DNA of 64,000 bases from Pseudomonas sp. LS1212 (GCF_024741815.1 NZ_CP102951.1:3177001-3241000), one strand, 5' to 3'; counted from the first letter of the stretch, positions 42,552 to 51,311 are shown. Translations and numbers: made by a program. Notes: generated from the sequence alone by a model not told the origin.

Positions 42552-42857
42552 TCAATGCGCCTGTTTGGCAATGCTCCAGGGGCCGGCTGAATGAGGACAA
42601 GTCGCCAGCGCCCGCGCCCTGCCGACACACCACAGCATCGCCTGCGTGATCGTCTCGGATTCGCGCGCATCATGGTACTCCTCGAAGATCATATGTCCGT
42701 TCCCGGCATAGATCCCGATGAATGCTTGAGTGACTCCGTCACGGGACAGACGTACCTGAATTTCGATCTCATAGCCGCTGCCCAGTTTTTCCTCATGGCA
42801 ACGGCTGTTGAGCTGACAATCGGCCCAGTCCCAGTATTTACCCCCTCGTTGGTGCAT
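42552..42857 (-). CDS. hypothetical protein, 101 residues
   Basis: The ATG at 42855-42857 has GAGGAG upstream. The protein has a beta-rich middle (YEIEIQVRLSRDGVTQAFIG) and a helical end with Cys (WCVGRARALATCPHSAG). There is no signal peptide. It is convergent with the 2H-like gene, with only three bases between the stops. No family is recognised. Confidence 0.55.
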   Translation of the reverse strand: MHQRGGKYWDWADCQLNSRCHEEKLGSGYEIEIQVRLSRDGVTQAFIGIYAGNGHMIFEEYHDARESETITQAMLWCVGRARALATCPHSAGPWSIAKQAH

Positions 42858-43016
42858 GGCTCACGCTCCTCAGTCACAGGATATGAGTAAGGCACACGAG
42901 GGGCGACTCTGCCATGGCAAAACGCCTTCTTTTACTTGACGTCAAATATTCAATTCTGAAGCGTGACCGGCACGGCTACCCGCAGGCTCCATGCCGGACA
43001 ATCTGCCGGATAATCA

Positions 43017-43232
43017 TCATGCCAGCTTGATTCGCGGGCCCTGCACTTCATCCCGGGCCTGGTGCAGCTCTTGCGCGTCCTGGTTGAGTTGGTGGACCAC
43101 GCCCAAGAGCCGCTGGCGCAACAACTCATCGCCCAACTTCTCGATGGCACGCATGATATCGATGGCAGCACGCTGATTATTGGCGGCAACCGAATCCATG
43201 GTTTTTCGCAGGTTTCTTGCTGGTCGGGTCAC
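43017..43232 (-). CDS. small helical hypothetical protein, GTG start
   Basis: GAGGAG lies seven bases before the GTG at 43230-43232, so that codon and not the ATG at 43247 is the likely start. The 71-residue product is helical (MDSVAANNQRAAIDIMRAIE, RLLGVVHQLNQDAQELHQAR). It resembles small Pseudomonas proteins of the chemotaxis-adaptor-like or regulatory helical kind, but I cannot name a family. Confidence 0.5.
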   Translation of the reverse strand: MTRPARNLRKTMDSVAANNQRAAIDIMRAIEKLGDELLRQRLLGVVHQLNQDAQELHQARDEVQGPRIKLA

Positions 43233-43431
43233 TTGATGGCTCCTCACGATTCAGACAAGTACTCTACGACAGCAATGTTTCTTTTTAACTTCAGCGATTT
43301 AGATAGTCATTTGAAAAAAGTTGTCACCCCGGGCAACCAACACTGGCCGCTACGGTCCAACACGCGATTGGATACGGGCAAGCACTGCCCAGGGTAATGC
43401 CTGCCGATTGCCATTGACTCCGGGAGCACCA

Positions 43432-44055
43432 ATGCCAGCTGTTTTTTTGCATCAAATTTTCCGGTCAGCCGCTGCACTGCTCCTGTCCCTCGGCACTTCG
43501 CTCTCTGCACTCGCCTGCCCAACGGGACAATACGAGGTCTGCATGGTGGCCTGTTTCTGTGCGCCAGGCTCCAAGGAGGAAATGGCGCCGATCTTCGACA
43601 ACATGAGCCAAATGGCAGCCTCCGGACTGGAGAGCTGGATAGTGCAATCGCGCAACTCCGCAGCCGCTGGCGAGGTCCAGACAATCCCGCTGAATATCCG
43701 CGCCCAGCTCGAACCCTACTACGATTTCCAAGTGCTCGATTCGGTCCGCTACAAGGTAGGCGACGATAAGGAACTGAATGCCGCCAACACCATGCTGCAG
43801 AATCCCGATGTGAATGCCGTCACCCTGATGGACATCATCGTTTTTCGAAATGCCGACGACGCACTTAACAATGTCGCACTCTGGGCCCATGAATTGCATC
43901 ACGTGCAGCAGTACCTGCAGTGGGGCGTTCGCGGATTTGCGACCCGTTATACCCGTGACTACAAAGCCGTAGAGGCGCCTGCCTACGAGATACAAACCCG
44001 GGTGGCGAAAACACTGCGAGTCAGCGTGGCCAACAAGTCCGAGCCGCCTCGGTAG
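43432..44055 (+). CDS. secreted DUF4157-like protein with HExxH motif
   Basis: This 207-residue protein starts at the ATG at 43432 (CGGGAG upstream). It has a signal peptide (AAALLLSLGTSLSALA), a Cys-rich mature start (CPTGQYEVCMVACFC) and a metallopeptidase-like helix WAHELHHVQQYLQWGV (His153, Glu154, His157). Glu181 or Glu186 in VEAPAYE could be the third ligand. The HELxHVxQ form is that of DUF4157, a putative zinc peptidase domain. A periplasmic or secreted zinc enzyme is inferred. The terminator at 44091-44120 ends its transcript. Confidence 0.65.
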   Translation: MPAVFLHQIFRSAAALLLSLGTSLSALACPTGQYEVCMVACFCAPGSKEEMAPIFDNMSQMAASGLESWIVQSRNSAAAGEVQTIPLNIRAQLEPYYDFQVLDSVRYKVGDDKELNAANTMLQNPDVNAVTLMDIIVFRNADDALNNVALWAHELHHVQQYLQWGVRGFATRYTRDYKAVEAPAYEIQTRVAKTLRVSVANKSEPPR

Positions 44056-44090
44056 CCGTCAGGCGGCCGCGCAGCGAAATCAGAAAGCAA

Positions 44091-44120
44091 AAAAAAAGCG
44101 ACCCGAAGGTCGCTTTTTTT
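44091..44120. terminator. bidirectional intrinsic terminator
   Basis: The stem GCGACC-CGAA-GGTCGC (44098-44113) is flanked by an A-run on the left and a T-run on the right, so it works in both directions. It ends the gene at 43432-44055 and the tRNA transcript coming from the right. Confidence 0.92.
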
Positions 44121-44158
44121 TTGTTGCCTCAAGGAGTTCAAGGGCCTTGAGGCGAATA

Positions 44159-44235
44159 TGGCGCAGCGGACGGGACTCGAACCCGCGACCCCCGGCGTGA
44201 CAGGCCGGTATTCTAACCGACTGAACTACCGCTGC
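44159..44235 (-). tRNA. tRNA-Asp (GTC)
   Basis: The 77-nt cloverleaf on the minus strand has acceptor stem GCAGCGG/CCGCTGC, the anticodon loop with CCTGTCACG (anticodon GTC), the T arm GTTCGAGTC and an encoded CCA end at 44159-44161. Confidence 0.95.
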
Positions 44236-44254
44236 GCATGACACTGAGAAGGAT

Positions 44255-44330
44255 TGGTGGGTGATGACGGGATCGAACCGCCGACCCTCTGCTTGTAAGG
44301 CAGATGCTCTCCCAGCTGAGCTAATCACCC
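44255..44330 (-). tRNA. tRNA-Val (TAC)
   Basis: The 76-nt cloverleaf on the minus strand has acceptor stem GGGTGAT/ATCACCC, the anticodon loop CCTTACAAG (anticodon TAC), T arm GTTCGATCC and an encoded CCA end. It lies 19 bases upstream of tRNA-Asp in the same transcript. Confidence 0.95.
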
Positions 44331-44638
44331 TTCACTCTCGGTGTGGGCGCATTCTCTCACAAAAATTCGCAATGTGCTGATTTAAATAATATTTTTTTAA
44401 AAAAAGATAATTCATGCAGGAACAGCCACTGGGGCCGGCACTCCGAACTCAAACAATCCATGAACCGAGGCAGCCGACACAGGCAGGCTGAAATCGCTGG
44501 CCAAACCTTGCCCCGCTTCATAAAATCGCGCGCTTCCCGGCACACTCCATGCTGCCAAAACACAGACTTGAACGACCTCCCTGGCACTGCCCCCCCACGG
44601 TCAGCGGCTACGGAGGTCTTTGGCTTGAAAAGGGCAAG
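44331..44638. other. intergenic region before sulP
   Basis: This 308-base region carries the promoter of the two tRNAs (minus) and that of sulP (plus). It has an A/T-run near 44385-44412. No gene is supported; the frame that extends the SulP protein upstream lacks a ribosome binding site. Confidence 0.4.
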
Positions 44639-46099
44639 ATGAGTATCTCCGATATACGCAACAACGTTCTGGCGGGCCTGACCTCCTCTTTCGCGCTGGT
44701 GCCCGAGTGCATCGCCTTTGCCCTGGTGGCTCAGCTCAATCCGCTGATGGGTCTCTACGGCGCTTTCATCATCTGCTTCCTGACCGCGTTGTTCGGCGGG
44801 CGTCCCGGCATGATCTCCGGCGCCGCCGGTTCCATGGCCGTGGTCATCGTCGCGCTGGTCGTCCAGCACGGCGTGCAATACCTGCTGGCGACGGTGCTGC
44901 TCAGCGGCGCGTTGATGATGCTGTTCGGTGTGCTACGGCTCGGCAAGTTGATCCGCATGGTGCCCCACCCGGTGATGCTGGGGTTCGTCAACGGGCTGGC
45001 GATCGTCATTGCCCTGTCGCAACTCGAGCATTTCAAGCAGACCACGCCAGCGGGCAAGCAATGGCTCTCGGGTATGCCGTTGCTGGTGATGTGCGCGCTG
45101 GTGGCATTGACCATGCTGATCGTCTACCTGCTGCCGCGCCTGACCCGGGCGGTGCCGCCGGCACTGATCGCCATTGTCGGCGTGGGCCTGTTCTGCCAAC
45201 TGTTGCAATTGCCGACCCGTACCCTCGGCGACATGGCCGATATCGCCGGCGGGCTGCCCAGCCTGCACTGGCCGGATGTGCCGTTGAACCTCGAGACGCT
45301 GCGCATCATCCTGCCCTACGCTGTATTGATGGCCCTCGTCGGCCTGCTGGAAACGCTGCTGACCTTCAACCTCACCGACGAGATGACCGAAACCCAGGGC
45401 CAGCCCAACCGCGAGTGCGTCGCGCTGGGCGCGGCCAATATGGTCTCGGGTGTGTTCGGCGGCATGGGCGGCTGCGCCATGATCGGGCAAACCATGATCA
45501 ACCTGAGTTCCGGCGGTCGCGGGCGGCTTTCCGGCATCACCAGTGGTGTGATGATCCTGCTGTTCATCCTCTTCCTGTCACCGCTGATCGAGCGCATCCC
45601 CCTGGCGGCGCTGGTCGGGGTGATGTTCGTGGTGGCCCAGCAGACCTTCGCCTGGGGTTCGCTGCGCGTACTGGGCAAAGTGCCGCGCAATGATGCGCTG
45701 GTGATCATCGCCGTCACCGCGATCACGGTCTTCACCGATCTTGCGACCGCTGTCCTCTGCGGCGTGGTCATCGCCGCACTGAATTTCGCCTGGCAACATG
45801 CCAGGGAAATCGGTGCGCAGAGCCACATCGACAGCGCCGGCCGGAAGACCTACTCCCCGCATGGCACGCTGTTCTTTGCCTCGACGACACGCTTCCAGAC
45901 GCTGTTCGATCCGGCCAGTGATCCGCAGCACGTCGTTCTTGATTGCGTACATCTGCGCTTCGCGGACCATTCGGCTATCGCGGCCCTGGAAGCGCTTTGC
46001 TTGCGTTATCAAAAAGCAGGGAAAGAGCTGCAGGTGGAGAATTTGTCCGAGCGCTGTCGGTCAACGCTGCAACGGACGGGCGCAGATTATGTTCGCTGA
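44639..46099 (+). CDS. SulP-family anion transporter with STAS domain
   Basis: This 486-residue protein starts at the ATG at 44639 (AAGGGCAAG upstream). It begins DIRNNVLAGLTSSFALVPEC, the typical SulP first helix, and has about 12-14 helices with PHPVMLGFVNGLAIVIALSQ and FGGMGGCAMIGQTMINLSSG. A C-terminal STAS domain (VVLDCVHLRFADHSAIAALE) completes it. SulP proteins carry sulfate, bicarbonate or other anions. The nearby copper and alcohol genes do not tell which. Confidence 0.88.
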   Translation: MSISDIRNNVLAGLTSSFALVPECIAFALVAQLNPLMGLYGAFIICFLTALFGGRPGMISGAAGSMAVVIVALVVQHGVQYLLATVLLSGALMMLFGVLRLGKLIRMVPHPVMLGFVNGLAIVIALSQLEHFKQTTPAGKQWLSGMPLLVMCALVALTMLIVYLLPRLTRAVPPALIAIVGVGLFCQLLQLPTRTLGDMADIAGGLPSLHWPDVPLNLETLRIILPYAVLMALVGLLETLLTFNLTDEMTETQGQPNRECVALGAANMVSGVFGGMGGCAMIGQTMINLSSGGRGRLSGITSGVMILLFILFLSPLIERIPLAALVGVMFVVAQQTFAWGSLRVLGKVPRNDALVIIAVTAITVFTDLATAVLCGVVIAALNFAWQHAREIGAQSHIDSAGRKTYSPHGTLFFASTTRFQTLFDPASDPQHVVLDCVHLRFADHSAIAALEALCLRYQKAGKELQVENLSERCRSTLQRTGADYVR

Positions 46100-46138
46100 G
46101 TGACTTCTCTGAATTCGTCGGCAGCGTCTTTAACCGAA

Positions 46139-46936
46139 TCATTCGTCCTCGGCTGTTATCAGCCGTTCCAGCAGCCCATCACTGATCCATTGCTTGAGCC
46201 AGGTCGCCGCCTGCACCGCTGCCGAGTCGTCATGGGCACTCAACTCAACGCATAACCCGGCGAAATTCCAACCTTGTTGGACCATGCCCGCCAGCGCATG
46301 GGCCTCGGCCGCACCCAGGCTGCGGTAGCGGCTGATCAGGCCCTGACGCCAGATCAGGCAGACCTGGGGTTGGTCCAGCGCTGCGGTTGCCGGTAACTCG
46401 CCCTCGTCCTTGCGTGCACGCCATACCGCCAGGCTGTTGTAATGGCAGAGCTGCCACTGCACGCTGGGCAGCAGGCCCACCCGTAATTCGGGCCAGTCTG
46501 CCGGTGGCAGGCTGGCCATGCTCTGCAGAGTCAGGGGTTCACCCTCCATGGCGTCGAAGGCCAGGGTGAACGCCCACTCCAGGCGTGCCAGCTCCGCCAG
46601 CGGTGCGGCCTGCTCGGCAACCAGGTAGCCATCGATAAAGTCCGCCAGCCGCTCGCCCAGCCAGCGCAGGCTGAAATGGCGGGATGGATGAGCCTGCAGG
46701 TAGGCGCTCGCCAGGCGCTCGAACTGGTCGTCGCCGAGCCAATACACCAGGGTCGGGTAGTCTTCGCGCAGCGCGTCGAGCAAGCGCGAGCGATAGGCGT
46801 TGTGATAGATCGCCAGGCCCTCTTCGGCACTCAGGGCAGTGCTGCCGAGCAGGCTGTCGCGCAACGCCGCGCCGGGCTGCGACTGTGCGCCAAGCAAGTA
46901 GGCCTCGAATTCAAGCTGCCAGTCGTTCAGGCGCAT
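46139..46936 (-). CDS. bufC: BufC-like (DUF2063) bufferin partner, chromosomal copy
   Basis: This 265-residue DUF2063 protein (MRLNDWQLELEAYLLG, LAIYHNAYRSRLLDALREDY) is the homologue of the gene at 8853-9644. The two differ at about one residue in five, with most changes in the second half. Its start lies within the end of bufB (10-base overlap). It should recognise the precursor and activate the DUF692 enzyme. It is convergent with sulP, 39 bases away, with no clear terminator in the gap. Confidence 0.87.
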   Translation of the reverse strand: MRLNDWQLEFEAYLLGAQSQPGAALRDSLLGSTALSAEEGLAIYHNAYRSRLLDALREDYPTLVYWLGDDQFERLASAYLQAHPSRHFSLRWLGERLADFIDGYLVAEQAAPLAELARLEWAFTLAFDAMEGEPLTLQSMASLPPADWPELRVGLLPSVQWQLCHYNSLAVWRARKDEGELPATAALDQPQVCLIWRQGLISRYRSLGAAEAHALAGMVQQGWNFAGLCVELSAHDDSAAVQAATWLKQWISDGLLERLITAEDE

Positions 46937-47772
46937 GCGGCCTCCGTGCCGAGTGCCACGGCAGCCAGGGCCCGGGCCTGGTCGAGTTCATCGAGCAGTG
47001 CTTGCAACGGCGGGAAGTGATCGTCGCGCTCAAGCAGCGTGGCGACGGGGCCAAGATGCCGCAGGGTACGTTGATAGAGCTGCCAGACCGGATCACTGAC
47101 CGGCTGATCATGGGTGTCGATCAGGTAGCTGCCGTAGTCGCTGTGCCCGGCCAGGTGCAGCTGGCGAATCCGCGTGGGCGGCAGCGCGCCGATAAAGTCC
47201 CAGGGTTCGAAACCGTGATTGCACGCGCTGACATAAACATTGTTGACGTCCAGCAAAAGCTCGCAACCGCTCAGCTCGCTGAGGGCGGCGAGGAACTGCC
47301 ACTCACTGAAATCAGAGTTGGCGGTGCGTACATAGCTGGAGACATTTTCCAGCACCAATGGCCGCTCCAACTCATCTTGCACCTGACGCACACGGGCGGC
47401 CACATGCTGCAGGCTTTCTTCGGTGTAAGGCAATGGCAGCAGGTCGTGCAACTGATGGGCGTTGCCGCGGCTCCAGCACAGATGGTCGGAAATCCACGCC
47501 GGTTGCACCCGATCAGCGAGACGCTTGAGTTTATGCAGGTAGTCGCGATCGAGCGGATGCGGGCCACCGATGGACAGCGATACACCGTGCATCACCAACG
47601 GGTAGTGCTCGCCGATGGCGTCCAGGAAATACAATGCCTTGCCGCCGTCGACCATATAGTTTTCCGAGACCACCTCGAACCAGTCCACCGCCGGGCGCTG
47701 CTCGAGTATCTCGCTGTAGTAGGCGCTGCGCAGCCCCAGGCCGTAGCCGAGGCAGGGAGTAACGGAAGACAT
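46927..47772 (-). CDS. bufB: BufB-like DUF692 multinuclear iron enzyme, chromosomal copy
   Basis: This 281-residue TIM-barrel enzyme starts at the ATG at 47770-47772. It has the same metal-ligand motifs as the transposon copy (HGVSLSIGG, ISDHLCWSR, LLLDVNNVYVSACNH, HLAGHSDYG). It would install the Cys-derived heterocycles in the bufA2 product. Over about 620 nt (47009-47631) only two bases differ from the transposon copy, but both ends of the gene are more different, and the last 25 codons have several changes. A shared recent conversion event is inferred. Confidence 0.9.
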   Translation of the reverse strand: MSSVTPCLGYGLGLRSAYYSEILEQRPAVDWFEVVSENYMVDGGKALYFLDAIGEHYPLVMHGVSLSIGGPHPLDRDYLHKLKRLADRVQPAWISDHLCWSRGNAHQLHDLLPLPYTEESLQHVAARVRQVQDELERPLVLENVSSYVRTANSDFSEWQFLAALSELSGCELLLDVNNVYVSACNHGFEPWDFIGALPPTRIRQLHLAGHSDYGSYLIDTHDQPVSDPVWQLYQRTLRHLGPVATLLERDDHFPPLQALLDELDQARALAAVALGTEAACA

Positions 47773-47829
47773 GCCGGGCTCCTTCGTCAAAGAGATCGGG
47801 ACGGCCCGCACGGGCCGCCCCGCGTCCAC

Positions 47830-48090
47830 TTATTTGCCGACTTTGCCACCGGCGTTATTGCATTCGGCCTTGGTCATTTTCAGGAAACCTGTGCCTTTGC
47901 AGGTGCCCTGCCCTTTGCAGGCGTTCTTGGCGGTCATGCAATCGTTTTTCCCTTTGCAGGCGTTGACACCGTAGCAGTGTATCGTCTGGGCTTCCTCGGC
48001 GAAAGCCGCGGTAGGCACACTAACGCCAGCGAACAGTCCGGCGGCGGCAAGAGCAAGCGCGGCGCCAGCTGCAGCAGTTTTGACGGTCAT
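47830..48090 (-). CDS. bufA: BufA-like (DUF2282) bufferin precursor, chromosomal copy
   Basis: This 86-residue precursor has a signal peptide (ALALAAAGLFAGVSVPTAAF-A) and Cys at 39, 45, 51, 58, 64 and 77 with the same spacing as the transposon copy. The mature part after AEEAQTI differs from that copy by only a few residues, while the signal peptide is more changed and the four-residue NVVR extension is absent. It is the first gene of bufABC, 57 bases before bufB. The 142 bases between it and the ercS stop should hold its promoter. Confidence 0.9.
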   Translation of the reverse strand: MTVKTAAAGAALALAAAGLFAGVSVPTAAFAEEAQTIHCYGVNACKGKNDCMTAKNACKGQGTCKGTGFLKMTKAECNNAGGKVGK

Positions 48091-48232
48091 GATGTCGTCC
48101 TCGATGGGATGAGAAAGGTCGGCCGTGTAAGGCTGATTCGGTCCCGACGCAATAATAGAGTGAAGACGGATTCTGGCGTTACCGCTAATCGAGCTGCTCG
48201 CTGGTGCCCTGCCCCGGGGATGTCGAGTCCAT

Positions 48233-49960
48233 CTACCCGAGCAACTGACTCAACACCGCACGCAACTTGCCGGGTTTGACGGGCTTGTTCAACAGGGGGG
48301 CTCCGAGTTTCTGCAAGGCGCGACGGCACTGGTCGCTGCGGTCGGCAGTAATGATGATGGCCGGGATCGGCTGGGCAAAATGCTCGCGCAAGTGCTTGAC
48401 CACTTCACAACCGACCACCCCATGGTCGAGGTGGAAGTCCGCCAGGATCAGTTCCGGCGCCCGGCCCTGCAGCACCGCCAGGGCGGCGGTTTCATCGGTT
48501 GCGGTGAGCACTTCGCAGCCCCACTGCCCCAGCAGCGCGGCCATGCTCTCAAGGATGCTCAATTCATTGTCCACGACCAGCAAACGTCGTCCCGGCAGCG
48601 GATTGCCGACCCCGGGCTGGGGCAATGCCTGGCTGATCGGCAATGGCACTTCACGCGAAAGCGGCACTTCGATGCTGAACACCGAACCCCGTCCGGGCTG
48701 TGAACGCACCTGTACCCGATAGTCGAGGATCTTGGCGATCCGCTCGACGATGGCCAGGCCCAGGCCAACGCCCTTGCGATCGGCAGCGCGGCCGACATCG
48801 AGCTGGTTGAACTCCAGGAAAATCGACTCCAGGCAGTCCTCGGCAATGCCGCGGCCGGTGTCCCAGACTTCCAGTCGCAGGCAGTCGCCACGGCGTCTGG
48901 CCCCCAGCAATATGCTGCCCTGGGCGGTATAGCGGCAGGCGTTGCTGAGGAAGTTACGCAAGATCCGCGTGATCAAGCGCAGGTCGGTACGCAGGGCAAA
49001 ATCGCCGATGCGCACCCGCAGGTTCAACCCCGCCGCCTCCGCCACCGTCTGGAACTCCGAGACCAGCGGGGCCAGTAACTCGTCGAGCCGGTACAGCGCC
49101 ACGTCAGGCTTGATCGCGGCCTGGTCCAGTTTCGAGATATCGAGCAGATCGGCCAGCAGGTCTTCAGCGCCCTCCAGGGCCTGATGCGTGCGTTCCACCA
49201 GGACTTGCTCGGCATCGGGCAAGTCCCGCTCGCGCAGGGTGGATATCAGCAAGCGTGCGGCATTGAGGGGTTGCAGCAGGTCATGGCTGGCCGCTGCCAG
49301 GTATTTGTCCTTGCTGCGATTGGCGGCCTGGGCGGCATCGCGGGCATCGCGCAGGGCCTGCTCGACCTGTTCGCGCTGGGCTATCTGCTGCTGCAGGTTG
49401 CGGTTGGCTTCCAGCAATTCGTCGGTGCGGGCCATCACCCGTTGCTCGAGTTCGTCATTGAGCTGTTGCAGACGTAACTGGGCCAGCTTGCGCTCGGTGA
49501 TATCCGAGACGAAGCCTTCGACCAACCCGTCCTGGTCGGGCTTGAGCAGCAGGTTCATCAGCACATCGAGGTGGCTGCCATCCTTGCGCCGCAGCCGGGT
49601 TTCGTAGCCGAGCAAGCTGCGTTCACGCTGCAGCACCTCACCAATGGCCTGCAACTCGACAGCGCCGCCGACGAACAGATTGCCGGCCAGGTCCGTCAGG
49701 GAAAACAACACGTCCTGAGGATCGTCGTAGCCGAGCATGCGCGCCAGCGCCGGGTTGGCTGCACGCAAACCCTCTTGCAGGTTGGCCTGGAAAATACCGT
49801 GAACGGCGTTTTCGAACAGCCATTTGTAGCGGTTGCGTTCTGTTTCCAGGTCGTCGAGACGAGCCGCCAGCTCCGGGTAGTGGCTCTTGCGCGCCGAATG
49901 GCTGCCCAGCCCCAGCAGCCCGGCCAGGGCTCGCTGCTGTTCTTCAGAGGGCTTCGCCAT
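48233..49960 (-). CDS. ercS: ErcS-type hybrid sensor histidine kinase
   Basis: This 575-residue protein starts at the ATG at 49958-49960 (GAGG six bases upstream), overlapping the ercA end by 17 bases. It has no membrane helix. A PAS domain (about 45-155), a coiled coil, a HisKA part with the phospho-acceptor His226 in AASHDLLQPLNAARLL, an ATPase part (RILRNFLSNACRYT, VWDTGRGIAED, GVGLGLAIVERIAK) and a receiver domain (LLVVDNELS, LILADFHLDH, Lys in LLNKPVKPG) follow in order. In P. aeruginosa and P. putida such kinases beside ercA belong to the regulatory cascade of ethanol oxidation. Confidence 0.85.
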   Translation of the reverse strand: MAKPSEEQQRALAGLLGLGSHSARKSHYPELAARLDDLETERNRYKWLFENAVHGIFQANLQEGLRAANPALARMLGYDDPQDVLFSLTDLAGNLFVGGAVELQAIGEVLQRERSLLGYETRLRRKDGSHLDVLMNLLLKPDQDGLVEGFVSDITERKLAQLRLQQLNDELEQRVMARTDELLEANRNLQQQIAQREQVEQALRDARDAAQAANRSKDKYLAAASHDLLQPLNAARLLISTLRERDLPDAEQVLVERTHQALEGAEDLLADLLDISKLDQAAIKPDVALYRLDELLAPLVSEFQTVAEAAGLNLRVRIGDFALRTDLRLITRILRNFLSNACRYTAQGSILLGARRRGDCLRLEVWDTGRGIAEDCLESIFLEFNQLDVGRAADRKGVGLGLAIVERIAKILDYRVQVRSQPGRGSVFSIEVPLSREVPLPISQALPQPGVGNPLPGRRLLVVDNELSILESMAALLGQWGCEVLTATDETAALAVLQGRAPELILADFHLDHGVVGCEVVKHLREHFAQPIPAIIITADRSDQCRRALQKLGAPLLNKPVKPGKLRAVLSQLLG

Positions 49961-51107
49961 AGACGACCTCGACATCCCGCTGGCTCGACGCCCGCGGGTT
50001 GGTGAGAATGCACGGATCGTCCATCGCATGCTGCGAAAGGAAGGGAATATCCGCCGTGCTGACACCGTGCAGGCCGAGGGTTTCATGAAAGCCGATGGAG
50101 TGCTTGAGCGCGATCAGATGCTCCACCAGACGCCCGCAGATCTGCCGGTGGTTGAGGCCACGACAATCGATGCCGAAGGTCTCGGCAATCACCTTGAAGC
50201 GGTCGGGCGCCGAGTTGTAGTTGAACGCGACCACATGCTCGACCAACACCGCATTGCACAACCCGTGGGGCAAATCGAGGAACCCGCCCAGGCTGTGGGA
50301 CATGGCGTGCACCGCGCCGAGAATCGCATTGGAGAACGCCAGCCCGGCCTGCATGCTGCCGAGCATGATCTTTTCGCGCAGCGCGATGTCGCCAGGGGTG
50401 GCGATCATCTGCACCAGGTTGCCATTGATCAGGCGCATCGCCTCCAGGGCATGGGGGTCGGTCAACGGGCCGTGACCGGTGGACACGAATGCTTCGATGG
50501 CGTGAACCAACGCATCGATACCGGTGCAGGCCGAGAGGAAGGGGTCCATGCTCAGGGTCGTTTCCGGGTCGATCAGCGAGACGTCCGGGACGACTGCCTT
50601 GCTGACGATGGAAAACTTCATCCGCTCCTGCTGGTTGGAAATGATCACGAACTGGGAAACGTCGGCCGAGGTACCGGCCGTGGTCGGGATCAGGATCAGC
50701 GGCGGGCTCGGCACCCGAATGGTGTCGACCCCCTCGAATTCAAGAATGCTGCGCCCGTGGGCGACGACTATGCCGATGCCTTTGCCGCAATCCATCGGGC
50801 TGCCGCCGCCGACGGCAACGATCACATCGCAATGGTTTTCTCTATAGATCTCGGCGCCGAGCATCACCTCTTCGACCCGAGGGTTGGGCGATACCCCGCT
50901 GTAGAGGCAGTAATCGATGTCCAGGGCCTGCAGGCTGGCCTCGACATCGGCGACCCAACCGGCGGCAATCACGCCGGGGTCGCTGACGACCAGGACCTTG
51001 CGCGCGCCGAAGGTCTTTGCGTAGTTGCCAACGTTATGCCGGCAACCGGCGCCGAAGATGATTTCCGGGGAAACGAATTTACGCAGCTGGCTGAGATTCT
51101 GGCTCAT
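49944..51107 (-). CDS. ercA: ErcA-like iron-containing alcohol dehydrogenase
   Basis: This 387-residue group III alcohol dehydrogenase shows the nucleotide-binding loop VAVGGGSPMDCGKGIGI, PTTAGTSADVSQF and the metal-ligand region ACTGIDALVHAIEAFVS with SNAILGAVHAMSHSLGGF and PHGLCNAVL. ErcA homologues in pseudomonads are thought to act as regulators or sensors in the alcohol oxidation cascade rather than as main catabolic enzymes. It is coupled to ercS by overlap, which supports a joint signalling role. Confidence 0.88.
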   Translation of the reverse strand: MSQNLSQLRKFVSPEIIFGAGCRHNVGNYAKTFGARKVLVVSDPGVIAAGWVADVEASLQALDIDYCLYSGVSPNPRVEEVMLGAEIYRENHCDVIVAVGGGSPMDCGKGIGIVVAHGRSILEFEGVDTIRVPSPPLILIPTTAGTSADVSQFVIISNQQERMKFSIVSKAVVPDVSLIDPETTLSMDPFLSACTGIDALVHAIEAFVSTGHGPLTDPHALEAMRLINGNLVQMIATPGDIALREKIMLGSMQAGLAFSNAILGAVHAMSHSLGGFLDLPHGLCNAVLVEHVVAFNYNSAPDRFKVIAETFGIDCRGLNHRQICGRLVEHLIALKHSIGFHETLGLHGVSTADIPFLSQHAMDDPCILTNPRASSQRDVEVVYGEAL

Positions 51108-51239
51108 GGAAAGCCTGTTTTTATTGTTTTGAAAGATAAGACCAGCCTAAAGCATCCTGTTACAAATGCAATCAGACCAAAAGCGCAGAGACGGTATGAA
51201 GGCTCTGGCCAGTGCGTGGACTGGCCAGAGCCGGAACGA

Positions 51240-51311
51240 TCAGCGGCTGGCGAAGTACATGGTCACTTCGAAGCCGATGCGCAGGTCGGTAAACGCGGGT
51301 TTAGTCCACAT
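51240..51311 (-). CDS. pqqA: PqqA, precursor peptide of the PQQ cofactor
   Basis: This frame of 23 codons plus stop begins MWTKPAFTDLRIGFEVTMYF and ends ASR. The Glu and Tyr in FEVTMY are the two residues joined by PqqE to build PQQ. The ribosome binding site GAGGA lies seven bases before the ATG at 51309-51311. No other pqq genes are nearby, so this is an orphan or extra pqqA placed with the PQQ-dependent dehydrogenase, a known arrangement in Pseudomonas with additional pqqA copies. It can supply extra precursor when the alcohol cluster is induced. Confidence 0.92.
   Translation of the reverse strand: MWTKPAFTDLRIGFEVTMYFASR

Noticed and set aside
46684..48279. A 531-residue open frame on the plus strand opposite bufC-bufB-bufA
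   Set aside because: It mirrors the codon pattern of the real genes, has no ribosome binding site or known motif, and the same shadow appears opposite the other bufB copy (9725-10474).
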